6,149 nucleotides of DNA, taken from positions 1 through 6,149 of the forward strand of contig JAKBQK010000308.1 in assembly GCA_021835265.1 (NCBI GenBank). Direction: 5' to 3'. Within the stretch, counting starts at the first letter, position 1. Every line of letters starts with the position of its first letter. This DNA comes from Thermoplasmata archaeon (lineage in GTDB: Archaea > Thermoplasmatota > Thermoplasmata > Thermoplasmatales > Thermoplasmataceae). A program made the position numbers and the translations under genes. Positions 3,948-6,149 of the stretch are shown piece after piece. Below the pieces are notes generated by a model that did no database searches, was not told the DNA's origin, and saw only the letters and a list, made by a program, of their open reading frames with translations.

Positions 3948-4901
3948 TCATATGAACAAATCAGTTGATAGGTATTTAAGACCAGAATCTGGAAGTATCG
4001 TAACCACGCAACTGTCTTTTTCAAGAACTTCAGCCGTCTTCAGGCAGGCTGCAACGTTTGCACCACTTGAATATCCTGCAAAAATGCCTTCTTTTGCAGC
4101 GAGATTCCTAGCGGAATTCATTGCCTCCTCGTCTGACACAGTAAGATAGCCATCAACTAAACTGTTATCCCAGAATGGTGGTTTAAATGCATAACCTCCA
4201 CCTTGTATCCTGTGTCTTGTTGATAGGATCTTCTTCCCTGCAAGATAGGGTGCAGATTCCGGTTCAACGACAAAGCATTTCACGTTTTTATTATGGTTCT
4301 TCAGGGCACGAGATGTCCCAACAAAAGTGCCCCCAGATCCAACATAAGTGACAAAAGCATCTATTTTTCCATCCATTTGTGACCATATCTCCTGTCCTGT
4401 TGTCTCTTCGTGTGCTTTCGCGCCGTCCGGATTATTGAATTGATCCGGTCGGTAAGCATTTAATTTTGAGGCGAGTTCCTTTGTTTGAGTTTCTACGAGT
4501 TCAAGATCCTCTCCAGATACGAATCCCGGTTTCCCACTTGGTGCCTGCGGTACAAGAACGACTTCAGCACCGAGTGCAGACAGCATTCTTCTTCTCTCTA
4601 CAGAGTTTCCCTCAGACATGACGGCAATAAATTTATACCCCTTTACTGCACAGACTATGGCAAGTCCTGTACCCATATTACCGCTGGTTCTTTCAATTAC
4701 TGTAGCCCCAGGCCTAAGTTTTCCATTTTTTTCTGCTTCTTCAATAAATTTAATGGCAACCCGATCCTTTATACTTAAACCTGGGTTGAAATATTCTATC
4801 TTTGCGTAAACATTAATTTTTCCCCTCTCCGAAATCTTTTTTAGGTGAACGAGTGGTGTCTCCCCTACAGCTCCCAAGATATTGTTTAATACGCTTTTCA
4901 T
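3948..4901 (-). CDS. cysK: Cysteine synthase family protein (PLP-dependent beta-replacement)
   Basis: The 317-residue protein is a fold-type II PLP enzyme of the cysteine synthase family, which makes cysteine from an activated serine (O-acetylserine or, in some archaea, O-phosphoserine) and sulfide. Visible are GETPLVHL (13-20), the Schiff-base lysine Lys45 in NPGLSIKDR, the substrate loop TSGNMG (72-77), QFNNP (154-158), the phosphate-binding GSGGT (188-192), GYSSGAN near the C-terminus and the closing PDSGLKYLSTDLF. There is no CBS domain. TSGNMG in place of the common TSGNTG is a tolerated variant. I chose the ATG at 4901 over an in-frame TTG at 4910 because the TATA box is centred 25.5 bases before it, the leaderless spacing. 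The gene stands alone. The exact activated-serine substrate cannot be told, so the symbol is a family-level label. Confidence 0.93.
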   Translation of the reverse strand: MKSVLNNILGAVGETPLVHLKKISERGKINVYAKIEYFNPGLSIKDRVAIKFIEEAEKNGKLRPGATVIERTSGNMGTGLAIVCAVKGYKFIAVMSEGNSVERRRMLSALGAEVVLVPQAPSGKPGFVSGEDLELVETQTKELASKLNAYRPDQFNNPDGAKAHEETTGQEIWSQMDGKIDAFVTYVGSGGTFVGTSRALKNHNKNVKCFVVEPESAPYLAGKKILSTRHRIQGGGYAFKPPFWDNSLVDGYLTVSDEEAMNSARNLAAKEGIFAGYSSGANVAACLKTAEVLEKDSCVVTILPDSGLKYLSTDLFI

Positions 4902-4922
4902 GTGCTTCAATAGTATTTCAAA

Positions 4923-4930
4923 TATTTAAG
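4923..4930 (-). promoter_or_regulatory. TATA box of the cysteine synthase gene
   Basis: The minus strand reads CTTAAATA followed by TTT, centred 25.5 bases before the ATG at 4901. Initiation would fall on or next to the A of that ATG, giving a leaderless mRNA and ruling against the upstream TTG start. Confidence 0.6.
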
Positions 4931-5107
4931 TTATTGTATCAGTTTTTTATTGAAATTTTAAAGAATTTTATGGTAACCGGCATGATGAACTTTCTACTCT
5001 GGATGATTCAAATAGTTTCCTCCCCATATAAAAATATAAGATGTTCAAAGATCAGTAAATTATGAGACAATTGTCATACCTAAGCATTCTGAAAATATTA
5101 ATAGGGC
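4931..5107. other. AT-rich spacer between the cysteine synthase promoter and a transposase remnant
   Basis: I see no gene or strong structure here. A 31-codon plus-strand frame from 4970 has no supporting promoter or family resemblance. AAAATATTAATAGG at 5091-5104 is an A/T box just before the remnant's first ATG at 5108, but too close to it for a normal TATA spacing. The left terminus of the mobile element must lie in or just right of this spacer; I found no matching terminal inverted repeat. Confidence 0.4.
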
Positions 5108-5547
5108 ATGGTAGCAACCCATATCACATTGATTTTGGAAAAACTTGATAAAATAATTTCTGAAAATAGGATGAGAAAATATTTCAATACACTGATTCTT
5201 AAAATCATAATGATCGTAAGAAATTACGGCATCTCTCATAGATCATCATTGAAATTCTTCGGCAGTCACCGGAATTCATGAGCATTGCTGGAATACATAG
5301 GATTCCAGACGTTCGAACTCTCTCGTACAGATACATGAGATTAATTGGAATGAAATCAACTCAAGTCCTATGGATATCGTGGATATAGATAATGGCAATC
5401 CATCCACTGACTGTTTCACTGTTAGGACATATAAGGATATAACAGCATAGAAAAGACGGAAGAAGGGAAAGTACTGGGATCCTGAAAGTTCAGGGGAATA
5501 CAGCACAAAGTATTTTGAATACGGAGGAAAGTGCATATATCCCAGGG
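5108..5547 (+). pseudogene. Decayed DDE-type transposase (IS4/IS5-like), N-terminal half
   Basis: Pieces of one protein are readable in all three plus frames. From 5108: MVATHITLILEKLDKII, then MRKYFNTLILKIIMIVRNYG and ISHRSSLKFFGSHRNS, then TGA at 5279, then ALLEYIG. Next, one frame over, IPDVRTLSYRYM (about 5302-5336). Then in the third frame HEINWNEINSSPMDIVDID, NGNPSTDCFTVRTYKDITA, TAG at 5448, and KRRKKGKYWDPESSGEYSTK ending with YFEYGGKCIYP. An early NYGISYRSS-type helix, a pdxRTLSYR segment, then a first catalytic Asp in a hydrophobic strand and a Lys/Arg-rich KGKY loop is the layout of IS4/IS5-superfamily transposases with an RNase H-like DDE domain. The second and third catalytic residues are absent because the element breaks off near 5547. 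With two stops and two frameshifts it is dead. Confidence 0.65.
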
Positions 5548-5824
5548 TACAAATTCTAAGGCATTTGTTTCCGTGATAAATTGCTGATTCTGGCATTGAT
5601 AAGATAGAATACACCCTTGATATTATCCAGTGTCCTCTTGAAAGTTCGAGGTCACCACCACCAGCAAATCTCCAGTGGAATAGGGATGCCTGAGATACAC
5701 TTATCATCAGGTCATTTTCATCAGAATTCCTTGTTTTTTCAATAAGATCCCATGTTTGATTGAACAGAGTAGCGGCAATTTTCCTATGCATTTCCTTGTC
5801 TATTCCCTTAATATTTATTTCCAT
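5276..5824 (-). pseudogene. Truncated gene of unknown function whose open frame runs into antisense transposase DNA
   Basis: The frame has 182 codons, but only about residues 1-93 look native. They read like a family of uncharacterised ~140-residue prokaryotic proteins: LFNQTWDLIEK (20-30), NDLMISVSQASLFHWRFAGG (37-56), ELSRGHWIISRVYSIL (60-75) and the pair-of-helices end AIYHGNKCLRICT (81-93). Relatives, as I remember them, continue with an ENGIGDFDLAFAYEALARA-type helix; nothing like it follows here. Instead, from about 5547 down to 5276 the frame is the reverse complement of the decayed transposase. The apparent hydrophobic stretch YFPFFRLFYAVISLYVLTV is thus an artefact of antisense reading. 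The ATG at 5824 has a TATA box about 24.5 bases upstream, so the stub may still be transcribed and give a chimeric protein. Function of the family is unknown to me; the helical pattern suggests a TPR-like fold. Confidence 0.6.
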
Positions 5825-5844
5825 CTATCACCATATTATTCAGA

Positions 5845-5852
5845 TATAAAAA
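5845..5852 (-). promoter_or_regulatory. TATA box of the truncated gene
   Basis: The minus strand reads TTTTTATA (within TATTTTTATATC), centred about 24.5 bases before the ATG at 5824. This is the same leaderless spacing as at the cysteine synthase gene, so the promoter appears to have outlived the 3' half of its gene. Confidence 0.5.
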
Positions 5853-5914
5853 TACAGGAATCAGTGTCCCTTATTAAAATTAGTCTAACAAACCAAAGGC
5901 AGATGGTCTATGCA

Positions 5915-6109
5915 TCAATATGATTTTAAAACAGTAAAAATTATGCCATATAAATAAAGTCCAATACCGTATTGTGCTTTAGTAGCCATTCCTGTTAGTA
6001 TTAAAATTATGAAAATTCTCAGATAATTATATTTTAATCTTTCATATTTATAATCTGCTAAATTCAAATCATGTTTATAAAAGAGAAATAAGGTTATTTT
6101 AAGAAATGA
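5915..6109 (-). other. Weak 64-codon open frame with a hydrophobic C-terminal part
   Basis: A minus-strand frame is open from after a TAA at 6110-6112 to TGA at 5915-5917. It reads SFLKITLFLFYKHDLNLADY, then ERLKYNYLRIFIILILTG, then MATKAQYGIGLYLYGIIF and TVLKSY. It lacks an ATG except in the middle (TGMATK); a TTG at 6067 is the only other start. The mix of charged residues and two short hydrophobic stretches could be the tail of a lost membrane protein, or a chance frame in AT-rich DNA. No promoter is placed for it. It overlaps the proposed start of the plus-strand gene at 6106 by four bases. Confidence 0.2.
6074..6081 (+). promoter_or_regulatory. TATA box upstream of the right-edge gene
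   Basis: TTTATAAA matches the archaeal TATA consensus well and is centred about 28 bases before the ATG at 6106. It is palindromic and could in principle work in either direction, but no minus-strand start lies at the right distance. Confidence 0.45.
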
Positions 6110-6149
6110 TTAACCCATTTATGGTTGAAGAAGAAATATACGAAGAATT
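6106..6149 (+). CDS. Start of an unidentified plus-strand gene (partial)
   Basis: An ATG at 6106 opens MINPFMVEEEIYEE and the frame is still open at the right edge. Only 14 codons are visible, too few to assign a family. The case for a real start is the strong TATA box about 28 bases upstream and the acidic, non-repetitive codons in a region otherwise lacking coding character. A second ATG at 6121 (MVEEEIYEE) is possible but is 43 bases from the TATA centre. Confidence 0.4.
   Translation, partial: MINPFMVEEEIYEE

Noticed and set aside
3898..4149. Plus-strand open frame of 83 codons
   Set aside because: Mostly antisense to the 3' end of the cysteine synthase gene.
4485..5065. Plus-strand open frames of 97, 63 and 70 codons
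   Set aside because: All are shadows of, or start inside, the cysteine synthase gene; the last one extends into the spacer but has no promoter or homology signal.

Overview
The window looks like a piece of chromosome from a low-GC archaeon, most likely a member of the Thermoplasmatales (Ferroplasma, Acidiplasma or Cuniculiplasma-like). The reasons are a clear Alba chromatin protein, an Lrp/AsnC regulator of archaeal type, a class II tRNA-Leu with no encoded CCA, an ArsA/Get3-type ATPase, and A/T-only TATA boxes whose centres lie about 25 bases before start codons, as expected for leaderless mRNAs. The genus is inference; no marker here fixes it.

Positions 1-2600 are an orderly, gene-dense housekeeping block, all on the minus strand. 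In transcription order there is a small conserved protein overlapping an Lrp-type regulator (about 2522-1835), then alba (1754-1479), then a trans-isoprenyl diphosphate synthase (1390-410) that ends one base before the start of an ArsA/Get3-family ATPase (408, running off the left edge). The isoprenoid enzyme has small residues before its first aspartate-rich motif, which suggests a product longer than C20.

A plus-strand tRNA-Leu(UAA) gene at 2614-2698 marks a sharp change. From there to about 3945 no intact gene is visible. What can be read are ghosts: a stop-interrupted reading frame (2901-3113); the N-terminal part of a protein with an RHxLEL-type helix and a one-base frameshift in an A-run (3160-3336); on the opposite strand, the first ~40 codons of an ABC-transporter ATPase with a ruined Walker A motif (3339-3455); and a hairpin-rich stretch (3667-3935) that may be the 3' end of an IS200/IS605 (TnpB) element. 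This reads as an island of decayed accessory DNA beside a tRNA gene.

An intact PLP-dependent cysteine synthase follows on the minus strand (4901-3948) with a well-placed TATA box; the putative IS605 remnant ends within about 15 bases of its stop codon. To its right, a plus-strand DDE-type transposase remnant (5108-5547), broken by at least two stops and two frameshifts, abuts a minus-strand gene of which only the first ~93 codons look native. The remaining ~89 codons of that 182-codon frame are antisense transposase sequence, so the open frame is a chimera. The last 300 bases are AT-rich; they hold a weakly supported 64-codon minus-strand frame and the probable start of a plus-strand gene at 6106.

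I see no intact novel system. The points most worth following are the chimeric truncated gene, the structured IS605-like remnant, the ABC and HEPN-like ghosts beside tRNA-Leu, and the chain-length signature of the prenyl synthase.
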